Origin: Dactylosporangium sp. AC04546
Lineage (GTDB): Bacteria; Actinomycetota; Actinomycetes; Mycobacteriales; Micromonosporaceae
Direction of reading: 5' to 3'
Assembly (NCBI RefSeq): GCF_022095675.1
Contig: NZ_JAHYSG010000119.1
Coordinates: 1-36,906 of the forward strand
Length of the DNA: 36,906 bases
Of this stretch, positions 1-7,988 are shown piece by piece. Both the position numbers and the translations under genes were made by a program. The notes under the pieces were generated by a model, which saw only the letters and a program-made list of their open reading frames with translations, did no database searches and had not been told where the DNA came from. The first letter of the stretch is position 1, and the number at the start of each line of letters is the position of its first letter.

Positions 1-336
1 GGTGAAGACCGGGGGCGGGGACAGCGGCCGGGCCGGCCGGCGGGACTCCACCCAGCGCAGCCAGCCGGGGTTGACGGCCAGCGAGTGCACCACGCTCGCC
101 AACCACAGCAGGAAGAACAGCACCGCCGTGAGGCCGGCCGACGGGTCCTCGCGCGTGCGTTCGAAGACGATGAACACCGCCCACGTCGCCAGGAGGTAGC
201 CCAGGCCGCTGGCCCACCAGGCCGGCTTGCGGGCGCGCAGGCCGATCACGAGCAGGCCCAGGCCGCTCAGGCAGCCGAGGCCCAGCACCGAGCCGAGCAC
301 CCACAGGCTGTACAACACCTTGCGTCCGAACGTCAT
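1..336 (-). CDS. Partial integral membrane protein of unknown function
   Basis: The reading frame starts at an ATG at 336 and runs off the left edge, so only the first 112 residues are visible and the C-terminus is missing. The sequence begins MTFGRKVLYSLWVLGSVLG and shows about three hydrophobic stretches (roughly residues 7-30, 40-55 and 66-84), separated by short charged loops such as RARKPAW and ERTRED. This predicts a small polytopic membrane protein. It begins 7 bp after the stop codon of the AAA+ ATPase gene, so the two are probably cotranscribed, and the ATPase could act on or with it. I do not recognise the family. The absence of a stop, the operon spacing and the clean hydrophobic pattern make the frame credible. 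Confidence 0.7.
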   Translation of the reverse strand, partial: MTFGRKVLYSLWVLGSVLGLGCLSGLGLLVIGLRARKPAWWASGLGYLLATWAVFIVFERTREDPSAGLTAVLFFLLWLASVVHSLAVNPGWLRWVESRRPARPLSPPPVFT

Positions 337-343
337 GACCCGC

Positions 344-1960
344 TCACACCTCGATCGTACGGCCGTGGGGCGGGACGACGGGCATCGCCGCCGTCGGGGG
401 ATCCTCGCCCGTCTCCCAGTCCTCGGGGGCCGTGGCGGCGACCGCGCGGGTCCGCGCCCACAGCCGGATCTCGTCCAGCTTCTCGGCCTGGGTGACGCTG
501 AGCGGCACCGTCGCGGCGACGGCGCGCAGGAGGTCGTCGGGGTACAGCGGCCGCCGCTGCGAGAACGCGTCGAACAGGGCCGCCACGACCGCCTGCTCGA
601 TCTCCGCGCCGGAGAAGCCGTTCGTGCGCACGGCGAGGTCGGCCAGCAGCGGCTGGTCCAGGGTCAGCGCGCCGGCCACCGCCGGCTTGCGCAGCCGCCG
701 GGACAGGTGCACGCCCCAGATCGACACGCGCTCGGCCCGGGTCGGCAGGTCGACGAAGAAGATCTCGTCGAAGCGGCCCTTGCGCAGCAGCTCCGGCGGC
801 AGGCGCTCGATGTCGTTGGCGGTGGCGATGACGAAGACCGGCTTCGACTTCTCCTGCATCCAGGTGAGGAAGGTGCCGAAGACCCTTGAGGTGGTACCCG
901 AGTCGCTGATGGACGAGGAGAAGCCCTTCTCGATCTCGTCGACCCAGAGCACGCAGGGCGCGCTCGCCTCGGCGGTGCGGATCGCCGCGCGCATGTTGTG
1001 CTCGCTGGAGCCGATCAGCCCGGAGAAGACGCGCCCGACGTCCAGGCGCAGCAGCGGCAGCCCCCAGCCGGCGGCGACCGCCTTGGCGGTGAGCGACTTG
1101 CCGCAGCCGGGCACGCCGGTGATGAGCACGCCCTTCGGCGCGGGCAGGCCGTAGTCGTCGGCGGCGGCGAGCCACGAGTTGTCCCGCTTGGCCAGCCAGC
1201 GCTTGAGGTGCTCCAGGCCGCCGACGTCGGCCAGCCGCACGCCCGCGTCGACGAACTCCAGCAGGCCCGACTTGCGCACGGTCTGCCGCTTCTCCTCGTG
1301 CACGACGGCGAGGTCGGCCAGGTCGAGGACGCCGTCGTTGACCATCGCGCGGGCGAACGCGTTCTCCGCCTCGTGCAGGGTCAGCCCGGCGGCGGCCTTG
1401 GCGAACCGCTCCCGCCCGACCGCGTCGAGGTCGACGCGGATGCGCCCGCCGGCCGCGTTGCCGGCGATCATCGACTCCAGCACCTGGCGGATCTCGGCCT
1501 CGGTCGGCAGCGGGAAGTCGACGATCGTGACGTCCTTCTCCAGGTCGGGCGGGATCCGCACGACCGGCGCGACGATGACCAGGGTGCGCGGGACGGTGCC
1601 GCTCTTGAACGCCGCGGCGATGTCGCGCAGCCGCCGCACGACGGTGGGCAGCACCGGCACGTCCCCGCCGAGCGAGTTGTGCAGGTCGCGGAAGACGAAC
1701 AGGCCCGGCTCCTGGATGCGCAGCACCGCGTCGAGCGCGTTGTCGGGCTCGGTCGTGTACTGCCGGGCCGCCCCGTCGGGCTGGAGCAGCCCGGTCGTCG
1801 CCGACCAGGTCCACACCGGCCGCGGGGTGCGCACGAGCGCCGCGTCACCGGCCACGGCGGCGAGCTCGGCGAGCACCCGGTGCTCCTCGAACGACTCGAC
1901 GTACAGCACCGGGAACCGGGCCTTGAGCAGCTGCGCCAGGTCGGTGCGGAAACCGGTCAC
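344..1960 (-). CDS. AAA+ ATPase, Ycf46-like
   Basis: A 538-residue protein with an N-terminal domain (about 1-225) and a C-terminal AAA+ module. Walker A is GVPGCGKS near residues 282-289, Walker B is VLWVDEIEK near 337-345, a sensor-1 motif ATAND lies near 389-393, and it is followed by RKGRFDEI, which carries the arginine finger. A helical lid with NGFSGAEIEQ follows. The order and wording match the Ycf46/YjoB-like AAA+ group, whose bacterial role is poorly known. The GTG at 1960 is chosen because GGGAGAG lies about 8 nt upstream; the open frame extends to 2044 without a comparable site. The partial membrane-protein gene follows after 7 bp. A soluble remodelling ATPase is the likely role; its substrate is unknown. 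Confidence 0.85.
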   Translation of the reverse strand: MTGFRTDLAQLLKARFPVLYVESFEEHRVLAELAAVAGDAALVRTPRPVWTWSATTGLLQPDGAARQYTTEPDNALDAVLRIQEPGLFVFRDLHNSLGGDVPVLPTVVRRLRDIAAAFKSGTVPRTLVIVAPVVRIPPDLEKDVTIVDFPLPTEAEIRQVLESMIAGNAAGGRIRVDLDAVGRERFAKAAAGLTLHEAENAFARAMVNDGVLDLADLAVVHEEKRQTVRKSGLLEFVDAGVRLADVGGLEHLKRWLAKRDNSWLAAADDYGLPAPKGVLITGVPGCGKSLTAKAVAAGWGLPLLRLDVGRVFSGLIGSSEHNMRAAIRTAEASAPCVLWVDEIEKGFSSSISDSGTTSRVFGTFLTWMQEKSKPVFVIATANDIERLPPELLRKGRFDEIFFVDLPTRAERVSIWGVHLSRRLRKPAVAGALTLDQPLLADLAVRTNGFSGAEIEQAVVAALFDAFSQRRPLYPDDLLRAVAATVPLSVTQAEKLDEIRLWARTRAVAATAPEDWETGEDPPTAAMPVVPPHGRTIEV

Positions 1961-2018
1961 CGTGCAACTCTCCCTTACCGGCCGGCGGATCTTCCCGACC
2001 GTACCGGCGCGGCGCGGC

Positions 2019-2441
2019 TCAGATGAGTCCGGTGGTTGTCGCAAGCCCTGTCAGGAAGGCGGCACCGACCAGTACCGTCATCGCCCAGGCCTGGCGGCGC
2101 AGGCTGCGGCGGAACCCCGGGCGCTCGGCCGGCAGCGCGAACACCCGCGCCGGCCAGTGCCGCCACGAGACGTTCGCGAACACGGCCGCGGCACACAGGT
2201 ACAGCACCAGGAGGAACCAGGGCAGCCGAGGAACGGCGATCGCGCCGGTGACCAGCAGGGCCGCGATCAGCCCCACCACCCGCCAGCGGTTGCCGTGCGC
2301 GAGGGTCATCAGGAACTCCTCGAGCCGGTCGTCGTCGGTGAAGAACCGGGCCGCCCTGGGCTGCACCACGAGCAGGCTGTAGGACATGGCCCCGGCCCAG
2401 ACCGCGGCGAGCGCGAGGTGCAGGGTCACGATCGCCGCCAT
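2019..2441 (-). CDS. Four-helix integral membrane protein (CopD-like)
   Basis: A 140-residue, almost wholly membrane-embedded protein with predicted helices near residues 3-22, 54-70, 73-92 and 117-138. The first helix carries HLALAAVWAGAMSYSLLVV, with a conserved-looking His and Trp, and is followed by QPRAARFF. The His plus Trp in helix 1 and the four-helix layout recall the small CopD-like/DUF4149 membrane families, but the match is weak. It starts 9 bp after the stop of the M15 peptidase gene and ends 58 bp before the AAA+ ATPase start, so all may be one transcript. A metal-related role is possible, given the copper protein gene 2.5 kb away, but it is not shown. Confidence 0.7.
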   Translation of the reverse strand: MAAIVTLHLALAAVWAGAMSYSLLVVQPRAARFFTDDDRLEEFLMTLAHGNRWRVVGLIAALLVTGAIAVPRLPWFLLVLYLCAAAVFANVSWRHWPARVFALPAERPGFRRSLRRQAWAMTVLVGAAFLTGLATTTGLI

Positions 2442-2450
2442 CGGGCCAAT

Positions 2451-2996
2451 CTAGCGGTACTTCCAGTGCCAGGGCTCGCGCGGCGTGTCCTCGGCGAAGC
2501 CGAACCGCCCGGCGTTGGCGCGCATCCAGGCCTGCGCCCGGTCGTCGAGGTCGAGGTCGACGGCCATCCCCCAGCCGTGGTCGCTCGTGCCCGGCCGGGC
2601 GGCCAGCCCGCCCTGCGAGTAGAGGCCCTTGCGGCGGGCGAGGTCGGCCTGCTCGGCGTACGGGCGGTAGGAGTCGGTGATGCCGATCGTCACGCCGTCC
2701 TCGCGGGCGGCCCGCATGAGCGCCTCCAGCGAGGTCGCGGCCGGGGCCCAGAGGCGGTGCCGGGTGTCGCCGACCGGTTGCAGCGCCGCCTCCGGGATGC
2801 GGCCGTTGCCGTACCGCGCCAGCTCGGCCGGCACCCCCTCGGGCGTGCGCAGCGCCGCCGAGGCCGACGACAGCGCGCTTTCGAAGGCGGGCGCGGCGGC
2901 GCCGGCGGCCTGCGGCGGGTGGAACGCGGTGAGCTGGGTGCGGATCTCCGCGATCCGGGCGGCGATGCCGGCGATGCCTTCCACGCCCGCAACCAT
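2451..2996 (-). CDS. M15 family (VanY-type) metallopeptidase
   Basis: A 181-residue protein with a C-terminal D-Ala-D-Ala carboxypeptidase-type domain. The family pattern is clear: SYRPYAEQ near residue 109, then SDHGWGMAVDLDLD, giving zinc ligands His140 and Asp147, and a final EPWHWKY with the third ligand His177. Such enzymes trim peptidoglycan stem peptides outside the membrane. No ordinary signal peptide is visible. The first 50 residues are a mixed helical segment (VEGIAGIAARIAEIRTQL) rich in Ala and Ser, of the kind seen in actinobacterial peptidoglycan hydrolases exported by non-Sec routes; that link is inference. An alternative GTG start lies 12 nt downstream. The membrane-protein gene follows after 9 bp. 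Confidence 0.85.
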   Translation of the reverse strand: MVAGVEGIAGIAARIAEIRTQLTAFHPPQAAGAAAPAFESALSSASAALRTPEGVPAELARYGNGRIPEAALQPVGDTRHRLWAPAATSLEALMRAAREDGVTIGITDSYRPYAEQADLARRKGLYSQGGLAARPGTSDHGWGMAVDLDLDDRAQAWMRANAGRFGFAEDTPREPWHWKYR

Positions 2997-3023
2997 CGGC
3001 CACCCGGATCGCGACCTGAGAGA

Positions 3024-3515
3024 TCAGGGCAGCTTGATGACGTGCCAGACGCCCTGGACGCCCTCCCCGGTGGTCTGGCCGGGCGCCGTGTCCTTGATCC
3101 AGCGGTACAGCGGGTGGCCGTCGTACGCCGCCTGCGACGACCCGTCGGGCCGGGTGATCGCGGTGACCGCGCCGGGCAGCGTGACCCCGGCGGCCGCGGT
3201 GACGGGGGCCGCGACCGGCGGCCAGTTGACCGCGCACTGGTCGACGCAGGTCGAGGTGGTGGCCGTGTCCTTGTCGAACAGGTACAGCACGTAGCCCTGG
3301 CCGTCGGCGAGCACCTTGCCGAGCGGGGTGGTGGCGACGGTGAGGGTGCCGCCGGCCGAGGTCGGGCTGGCCGCGGGGGTCGGGCTCGCGGCGGCGCTGG
3401 TGGCGGCGGTCGTGGCCGGTGCGGCCGGTTGGGCGTCGGTGCCGTCGTCGCCGCACGCGGTCAGGGTGGCCGCGAGGGCCAGCGCGGGCAGCAGCAATCG
3501 CAGGGTCGCTTTCAT
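3024..3515 (-). CDS. Secreted-repeat lipoprotein (COG4315-like)
   Basis: A 163-residue lipoprotein. The N-terminus has basic residues, a hydrophobic core and the lipobox LTAC, so Cys20 would be lipidated. A Thr/Ala/Ser/Pro-rich linker (about 27-55) leads to two copies of a short repeat containing GYVLYLFDKDT and HPLYRWIKDT, each followed by a W motif (NWPPV, GVWHVI). This is the arrangement of the secreted repeat of unknown function (PF03640) common in actinobacterial lipoproteins. The ATG at 3515 is chosen because GGAGG lies about 8 nt upstream and because it gives a proper lipoprotein signal. It lies 71 bp downstream of the anti-sigma gene, so it may belong to the regulon or transcript of that sigma factor. 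Confidence 0.85.
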   Translation of the reverse strand: MKATLRLLLPALALAATLTACGDDGTDAQPAAPATTAATSAAASPTPAASPTSAGGTLTVATTPLGKVLADGQGYVLYLFDKDTATTSTCVDQCAVNWPPVAAPVTAAAGVTLPGAVTAITRPDGSSQAAYDGHPLYRWIKDTAPGQTTGEGVQGVWHVIKLP

Positions 3516-3586
3516 GGGGTTTCCTCCGATGTGCGGGGATTCATGGAGGTGTACCCCTGGCGAACCCGCCCGGTTCAGCCCGCGCC

Positions 3587-4276
3587 TCAGGTGGTGCGCG
3601 CCTCGCCGAGCAGCACCCCGTGGTGGTCCGCGACCCGCACGGCGTCGACGTTGCCGAGCTGGATCGAGCTGGCCCCCGTCACCCGGGCCGACGTGCTGGT
3701 GGTGGGTCCCCAGCAGGCGGCCTGCTCGGACTGCCCGCCACGGCCGACGACCTGCAGCACGAACGGCCCGTCGCCGGGCAGCCCGGTGACCTCGAGCGCG
3801 ACGCTGACCCCCCACTGGCGCGGGGTGAGCGTGGCCCTGCCGGCCAGCCCGCTGCCCTGCGCGGCGACGAACTGCACGACGGTGCCCGCGGAGGCGCTCG
3901 CACTCGGGCTCGCCGCGGCCTGTGGCGGTGGCACCGTCTGCGGCCCGCTGTCGCGCAGCGCGAGCGCCGTGATGAGCACGAGCGCGACGACGGCCGCGGC
4001 GACCCCGGCGAGGACGCCGACGGGGAGCCGCCGCGGGCGGGCCCGGCGCAGGAGGGCTTCGAGGCCGGCCGGGGTCGGCTGTTCGAGGGGCTGCGCGGCC
4101 GGGTCGGCGGGGAGGCGGTGGAGCAGCTCGGGCACCGGCGCGAGGCGGTTGACCTCGTCGCGGCACTCGGCGCAGGTGCTGAGGTGCGCGTCGACGCGGA
4201 ACTGCTCGTCGTCACCGAGGCCGCCCAGCACGTATCCGCCCAGGAGCCGGCGGACGTCGTCGTGCCCGGGGCTCAC
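3587..4276 (-). CDS. Anti-sigma factor, RskA-like with zinc-binding (ZAS) domain
   Basis: A 229-residue protein starting at a GTG that overlaps the sigma-factor stop codon by 4 bp (GTGA). The N-terminal domain carries the zinc anti-sigma motif H-x3-C-x2-C (HLSTCAEC, His31, Cys35, Cys38) that clamps the sigma factor. One transmembrane helix follows near residues 83-105, then an Ala/Ser/Pro linker and an extracytoplasmic domain with RQWGVSVALEVTGLP and GPFVLQVVGRGG, typical of the RskA C-terminal domain. It should hold the sigma factor at the membrane until a signal outside the cell causes its proteolysis. The lipoprotein gene 71 bp downstream could be a target or sensor partner. Confidence 0.9.
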   Translation of the reverse strand: MSPGHDDVRRLLGGYVLGGLGDDEQFRVDAHLSTCAECRDEVNRLAPVPELLHRLPADPAAQPLEQPTPAGLEALLRRARPRRLPVGVLAGVAAAVVALVLITALALRDSGPQTVPPPQAAASPSASASAGTVVQFVAAQGSGLAGRATLTPRQWGVSVALEVTGLPGDGPFVLQVVGRGGQSEQAACWGPTTSTSARVTGASSIQLGNVDAVRVADHHGVLLGEARTT

Positions 4277-4782
4277 CGCAGGACTCCCATCTCCTCGAAC
4301 ACCGCCCGCAGCGCCCGCACGGCGTAGAAGGCGCGGGACTTGACGGTACCCTCGGGGACCGACAGCTTCCGGGCGGTGTCCGCCACGGTACGGCCGTCGT
4401 AGTACACCGACTGCACCACCTCGCGGTGCTCGGCGGAGAGCCGGTCGAGCGCGGCCTTGATGAGCCACCCCTCGACCATCTCGTCGACGTTGTCGGCCGC
4501 GGCCACCGCCTCGACGGCGTCGGGGTCGGCGACCAGCCGCGGCCGGCGCTGCTCGGCCCGCCACGCGTTGCTGACCACGTTGCGCGCGATGGTGAGCAGG
4601 TAGGAGCGGGTGGTGTCGCGCCCGACGTCGATGCGCCCGATGTGCTTCCAGGCCCGCAGGAGCGTCTCCTGGACGAGGTCCTCGGCGCGGTGCCGGTCCC
4701 GCTCGTACCGCGAGACGAAGCCGAGCAGCACACCGTAGTGCTCGGTGTACAGCGCGGTCATCAACTCCTCGTCCCGTGTCAC
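4273..4782 (-). CDS. ECF (RpoE-type) RNA polymerase sigma factor
   Basis: A 169-residue ECF sigma factor with only regions 2 and 4. Region 2 (about residues 8-75) includes AEDLVQETLLRAWKHI, and region 4 (about 110-165) includes LSAEHREVVQSVYYDG and the helix-turn-helix VADTARKLSVPEGTVKSR. The start is a GTG with GGAGGGGGT a few nucleotides upstream. It is coupled by a 4-bp overlap to its anti-sigma gene, the usual ECF/ZAS pair, so the target regulon is probably an envelope response. The family resembles SigK/SigL-type ECF groups whose regulators are RskA-like, which fits the partner. No extra C-terminal domain is present. Confidence 0.93.
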   Translation of the reverse strand: MTRDEELMTALYTEHYGVLLGFVSRYERDRHRAEDLVQETLLRAWKHIGRIDVGRDTTRSYLLTIARNVVSNAWRAEQRRPRLVADPDAVEAVAAADNVDEMVEGWLIKAALDRLSAEHREVVQSVYYDGRTVADTARKLSVPEGTVKSRAFYAVRALRAVFEEMGVLR

Positions 4783-4803
4783 CGGACCCCCTCCCGCCGC
4801 TCC

Positions 4804-4832
4804 AGTACGGGTCTACACCCTCAGGAGGTCAA
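4804..4832 (-). promoter_or_regulatory. Candidate promoter upstream of the ECF sigma gene
   Basis: On the minus strand a TTGACC box (4827-4832) is separated by 17 bp from CGTACT (4804-4809), about 22 bp before the sigma-factor GTG. The -35 is good and the -10 is weak. The spacer contains an imperfect dyad (ACCTC-CT-GAGGGT), so an ECF-type or activator-dependent promoter is possible. Confidence 0.35.
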
Positions 4833-4873
4833 GGGTTCAACTTCCTTGGCTGAATTCTTCCTGTGAACACGGC

Positions 4874-4906
4874 GAAGCCGCGGCACCCCCCGGGCACCGC
4901 GGCTTC
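4874..4906 (-). terminator. Hairpin terminator after the YcnI-like gene
   Basis: A perfect 10-bp inverted repeat (GAAGCCGCGG / CCGCGGCTTC) with a 13-nt loop lies 18 bp beyond the stop of the minus-strand YcnI-like gene. There is no long T tract, as is usual in high-GC actinobacteria. Confidence 0.7.
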
Positions 4907-4923
4907 ACTCAGCCGAGCTGCGG

Positions 4924-5640
4924 TCAGGTCGTGGTCGAGCCGGCCCGGCGGTACGCCAGGAGGCCGACGACCAGACCGGCCAGGCCCAGGACCAGGCCGG
5001 CCACGCCCAGGCCCACGGCGGCGCCGTCGCCGCCGTCGTCCGAGGCCTCCGCCGCCGGCCCCGCGGTCGCCGTGGCGCCCGCCGCGGCCGCGGTGGCGTC
5101 CGCCTTCTTGGTCAGCTTCAGGACCGGGGCCGGGTGCTCGGCCTCGGCGCCCGCCGACGGCTCGTCGATCCAGCGGACGACCTCGCCGTTGGAGTACGTC
5201 TGGAGCGCCTTGAAGACGATCTGGTCGGCCTCCGGGAGCGGGCCGAGCGAGACGTCGAACTCCTGGAACGTGCCCGGCTTGATGGCCGACGCGGCCTCGG
5301 CGGTCCAGGTGACCTTGGACACGGCCTCGGTGATCTCACCGTCGTGGGACTTGATCGGGGTCGTCAGCTTGCTCTTCTCGGCCACCGCCGTCCAGCCCTG
5401 CACGGGCTTGAGCGACACCGACGCGATCGCCGTGTCGGTGGGGATCGCGATCTCCAGCTTCACGGTGCTGGCGTCGTCACGCTCGTTGGGCACGCGGAAC
5501 GTCACCTTCGTGTAGCCGCCCTGCGTGGCGGTGCTCGGGTTGACGGTCACGTGCGCGGAGGCGACGGCGGGGAAGGCGAGTGCCGCGGTGGCGGCCGCGG
5601 CGACGGCGACACCGGCGCGGACCACGTGGGTCAGGCGCAT
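4924..5640 (-). CDS. YcnI-like (DUF1775) copper-binding envelope protein
   Basis: A 238-residue exported protein. A signal peptide (MRLTHVVRAGVAVAAAATAA...) ends at ASAHVTVNP, so the mature protein would begin with His, the residue that binds copper in YcnI/DUF1775 proteins. The domain follows, with YTKVTFRVPNERD, IAIPTDTAI, VTWTA and FQEFDVSLGPLP. An Ala/Asp-rich linker and one C-terminal transmembrane helix (about 208-230, then YRRAGSTTT) anchor it to the outer face of the membrane. The ATG at 5640 is preferred over an upstream extension because it yields the signal peptide and has GAGAGGAC upstream. A hairpin follows the stop. YcnI normally works with copper-uptake proteins; no YcnJ homologue is adjacent. 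Confidence 0.88.
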   Translation of the reverse strand: MRLTHVVRAGVAVAAAATAALAFPAVASAHVTVNPSTATQGGYTKVTFRVPNERDDASTVKLEIAIPTDTAIASVSLKPVQGWTAVAEKSKLTTPIKSHDGEITEAVSKVTWTAEAASAIKPGTFQEFDVSLGPLPEADQIVFKALQTYSNGEVVRWIDEPSAGAEAEHPAPVLKLTKKADATAAAAGATATAGPAAEASDDGGDGAAVGLGVAGLVLGLAGLVVGLLAYRRAGSTTT

Positions 5641-5722
5641 GCGGGGACGGTCCTCTCTCGGTTCGGATGAGCACGAACAGGGAGATGGTCGCTTCAGCCC
5701 CCGCAAAAGTTCCCGGCGCCTG

Positions 5723-6220
5723 CTACCTCCTCAGGTCGCCCGGGTCGGCGTACGCCGTCCCGATCACGATCACCGCGAACAGCGCCACCGCCAGGATGTG
5801 CACCGCGGTGCACCAGAGGCAGATCGCGTCCAGTGTGAACAGCTCGGCGAAGACCAGGTAGAACACGAAGAGGACGCCGACCGCGGCGAGGGCCACCCGG
5901 CCCTGGCGCAGCCAGGGTGACGGCGAGCGCCACAGGGCCGGCAGTGAGACGACCAGCATCGCCACGAAGTACAGCAGGCCCAGCACGGCGACCGGGATGC
6001 CGAGGAACTTCGACTGGTCGCTCGTGGTGACCTTCAGGCAGTTCAGCGCGCCGGTGTCGGGGCACGCGAGGGTGGTCGACGAGGTGAAGTGCTCGATCGT
6101 GAGGTAGATCGAGACGCCGAGCCCGGCGACGGCCAGCGCGAGCGAGACCACCGGGACCCACGGCTGCACGAGCCGCCGGTCGATCTCCGGGATGCTGACC
6201 GCGCTACTTGACGCTGACAT
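5723..6220 (-). CDS. Vitamin K epoxide reductase (VKOR) family protein
   Basis: A 165-residue membrane protein with four to five predicted helices. The active-site CxxC is AICLWCTAVH (Cys134, Cys137), and the periplasmic loop pair is LACPDTGALNC (Cys53, Cys61), followed by the conserved Ser in TTSDQSKFLGIP. These are all the residues needed for quinone-coupled oxidation of a DsbA-like partner. The start overlaps by 17 bp the end of the gene for a membrane-anchored thioredoxin-fold protein, so the two are cotranslated and probably form one disulfide-forming system, as VKOR-DsbA pairs do in actinobacteria that lack DsbB. Confidence 0.93.
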   Translation of the reverse strand: MSASSSAVSIPEIDRRLVQPWVPVVSLALAVAGLGVSIYLTIEHFTSSTTLACPDTGALNCLKVTTSDQSKFLGIPVAVLGLLYFVAMLVVSLPALWRSPSPWLRQGRVALAAVGVLFVFYLVFAELFTLDAICLWCTAVHILAVALFAVIVIGTAYADPGDLRR

Positions 6221-7127
6221 TGGCGAAGTCCTTCTCGAAGGCGGTCACAGCCGGGCTGGTGCAGACGTCGCCGGGCTGGCCGCCGGTGAGCCGGCACAGC
6301 AGTGCGGTCATCGCGTTGGCGTTGCCGTCGACGGTGCGGCCGAGCGAGCTCTGCGGGTCGGCCGCGGCGCTCACGATCTCCGCGTGCGTCATGCCCTTGA
6401 GCAGCTGCGGGCTGAATGAGGAGCCGGCCATCAGGCCCTGGTTCGCGAACGTCAGGAACGGGATGGCGCCCGCGGACTGCGCGTCGACGTACGGCGGGGC
6501 GTTGTACTTGGCCACGATCTGCTGCTGCTGCGGGGTGAGCGTGTCCAGCGGCGCGTAGCTGCCGCCCTTGCGCTCGTTCGTGCTCGTCTCGACGCCCTGG
6601 AAGGTCAGGTACTGGCTGGTGTACGTCGAGCCGTGGAAGGAGACCGTCGGCGTGTCGGGGAACGTGTCGTCGGACGCCGAGTGGCTGAGCGTCAGCCCCT
6701 GGAAGGTGCCGAAGCGGGACAGCGCGATCACCACCGGCCAGCGCTGCGCGGCGCAGAACGGGCAGTACTCGGCGCCGACGTACAGCACCAGCGGCTTCCC
6801 GCCGTCCTTGAGCACCTCCTGACCGGTCGTCAGGTCCGGCAGCGTCGGGTTGTTGCCGCGGGCGACCGAGTTGAGCGTCGCCGCCGGCACCGAGGTGAGC
6901 CCGCTCACGACGGCCGCGGCCGCGTCGCCCGTCGGCACCGGCGCGGCGGTCTCGCCACCCTCCCCCGCGCCGCCGAGCTTGGCCACCACCAGCACGCCGA
7001 AGGCGAGCACGACGACCACGATCGCCGTGGTCGCCCAGCGCATCCGGCCCCGCCGGGCGTCGGACCGCTCCTGGATCACCCGCATCCGCCGCGCGTAGTC
7101 ACGCGCGTCGCGCTGCCGTCTGGACAC
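6204..7127 (-). CDS. Membrane-anchored thioredoxin-fold protein (DUF929/DsbA-like)
   Basis: A 307-residue protein with a basic cytoplasmic tail, one transmembrane helix (about residues 33-50) and an external domain. GAEYCPFCAAQRWP (Cys122, Cys125) is the redox CxxC of the DUF929 thioredoxin-fold family; a cis-Pro candidate lies in GAIPFLTF near residue 223. Two further Cys near the C-terminus (LLCRLTG and DVCTSP) could form a structural bond. The start is taken as the GTG at 7127, which has GGAGGG about 9 nt upstream; the upstream ATG at 7163 has no such site. The last 17 bp overlap the VKOR gene, which should reoxidise it. Confidence 0.88.
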   Translation of the reverse strand: MSRRQRDARDYARRMRVIQERSDARRGRMRWATTAIVVVVLAFGVLVVAKLGGAGEGGETAAPVPTGDAAAAVVSGLTSVPAATLNSVARGNNPTLPDLTTGQEVLKDGGKPLVLYVGAEYCPFCAAQRWPVVIALSRFGTFQGLTLSHSASDDTFPDTPTVSFHGSTYTSQYLTFQGVETSTNERKGGSYAPLDTLTPQQQQIVAKYNAPPYVDAQSAGAIPFLTFANQGLMAGSSFSPQLLKGMTHAEIVSAAADPQSSLGRTVDGNANAMTALLCRLTGGQPGDVCTSPAVTAFEKDFANVSVK

Positions 7128-7247
7128 CCGGCCACCCTCCGTCTGGACCCTGGACTGCTCCATTAGTCGTCGGTGACCCGGCCCAGGTTCCCCGAACACG
7201 GCTGGGATCACTCCCGCGGGCCGAAGTTAGCCGCCCGCCCGGCACCG

Positions 7248-7916
7248 TCACCCGGGCCGAAGGTCCTGACTCCGCCGGGACGTGAGCACGCAGTCGCCAC
7301 AGGTGCCGCCGCCCGGGATGCGGTAGTACAGGCAGCAGTTGTGCCGCCGCAGCGACCGGCCCGACAGCGACGCCGTGCCGAGCAGCGGCGGCCGGGCCAG
7401 CAGGCCGGCCACCACCGGCCACGGGTCGCCGGCCAACTGCCGATCGAGCTGCCCCGCCGCCCCGGCCAGCGCCGAGGCCACGTTGCCCCAGAGCACCTTC
7501 GGCGAGAGCCGGAACCGCTCGCGGAACGTCGCCAGCGCCGGCGCGACCAGCCTGAGGGCGACGGGAAGGAGCGCGTCCGCCGGCCGCGCCGCCACGGGCC
7601 CGCAGGCGACCGGCCACGGCCCGCCGGGCACGGGCTTCCACCACAGGTCCGCCGGCCCGGCCGCCCGCACCCGGTCATGGAGCACCACGTCCGCGAGCAG
7701 CGGCGACACCAGCCGGGACGCGACCCCCAGAAACAGCACCGACGCCACGACACGCTCGGGCACCACGTCGTCGGCGAGGCCGAACATCCCGATGAGCGCC
7801 CGCCGCGACTCGCCGACCCGCTCGGCGGCCACGTCGGGGTCGAGCAGGTCGGTGAACGGCCGCCAGGCCGCGTCCCCGTCGTACGCGTCCCACACGAAGT
7901 AGGGCCCCAGCTCCAT
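7248..7916 (-). CDS. FhuF-like ferric-siderophore reductase
   Basis: A protein of 222 residues (225 if started at the ATG at 7925). The C-terminus has the [2Fe-2S] motif of FhuF proteins: HNCCLYYRIPGGGTCGDC, a CC pair followed eleven residues on by C-x2-C. The rest is a helical domain with VASRLVSPLLA and ADLWWKPVPGGPW, as in actinobacterial siderophore-iron reductases. It should reduce Fe(III)-siderophores in the cytoplasm to free the iron. ATG 7916 is preferred because GGAG then sits about 10 nt upstream; at 7925 it is almost adjacent. It is divergent from the GntR gene, with a palindrome between. No siderophore transporter is nearby. Confidence 0.85.
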   Translation of the reverse strand: MELGPYFVWDAYDGDAAWRPFTDLLDPDVAAERVGESRRALIGMFGLADDVVPERVVASVLFLGVASRLVSPLLADVVLHDRVRAAGPADLWWKPVPGGPWPVACGPVAARPADALLPVALRLVAPALATFRERFRLSPKVLWGNVASALAGAAGQLDRQLAGDPWPVVAGLLARPPLLGTASLSGRSLRRHNCCLYYRIPGGGTCGDCVLTSRRSQDLRPG

Positions 7917-7951
7917 GTCCGTCATTCTCCGTCACCGCCGACAGGGGCCAT

Positions 7952-7967
7952 GTGGCCAAATGGCCAC
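7952..7967. promoter_or_regulatory. Palindromic candidate operator between fhuF-like and GntR genes
   Basis: A perfect inverted repeat, GTGGCC-AAAT-GGCCAC, sits between the divergent FhuF-like and GntR genes and overlaps where the -35 region of the GntR promoter should be. A GntR-family autoregulator is the natural candidate to bind it. Confidence 0.5.
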
Positions 7968-7975
7968 GAAATGAC

Positions 7976-7981
7976 TACAGT
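7976..7981 (+). promoter_or_regulatory. -10 element for a leaderless GntR transcript
   Basis: TACAGT fits the actinobacterial TANNNT -10 consensus and ends 7 nt before the GTG at 7989. The transcript would then begin at or next to the start codon, with no leader. There is no Shine-Dalgarno sequence before this GTG, which agrees. Confidence 0.5.
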
Positions 7982-7988
7982 GACAGGC

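Noticed and set aside
1179..4343. Very long plus-strand open frame (over 1,000 codons)
   Set aside because: It lies opposite well-supported minus-strand genes, has Arg/Gly/Pro-rich low-complexity composition and no domain; it is a high-GC antisense artefact.
4804..4832. MerR-type promoter with operator in the spacer before the ECF sigma gene
   Set aside because: The dyad is imperfect, the spacer is 17 bp instead of 19, and no MerR gene is in the window.
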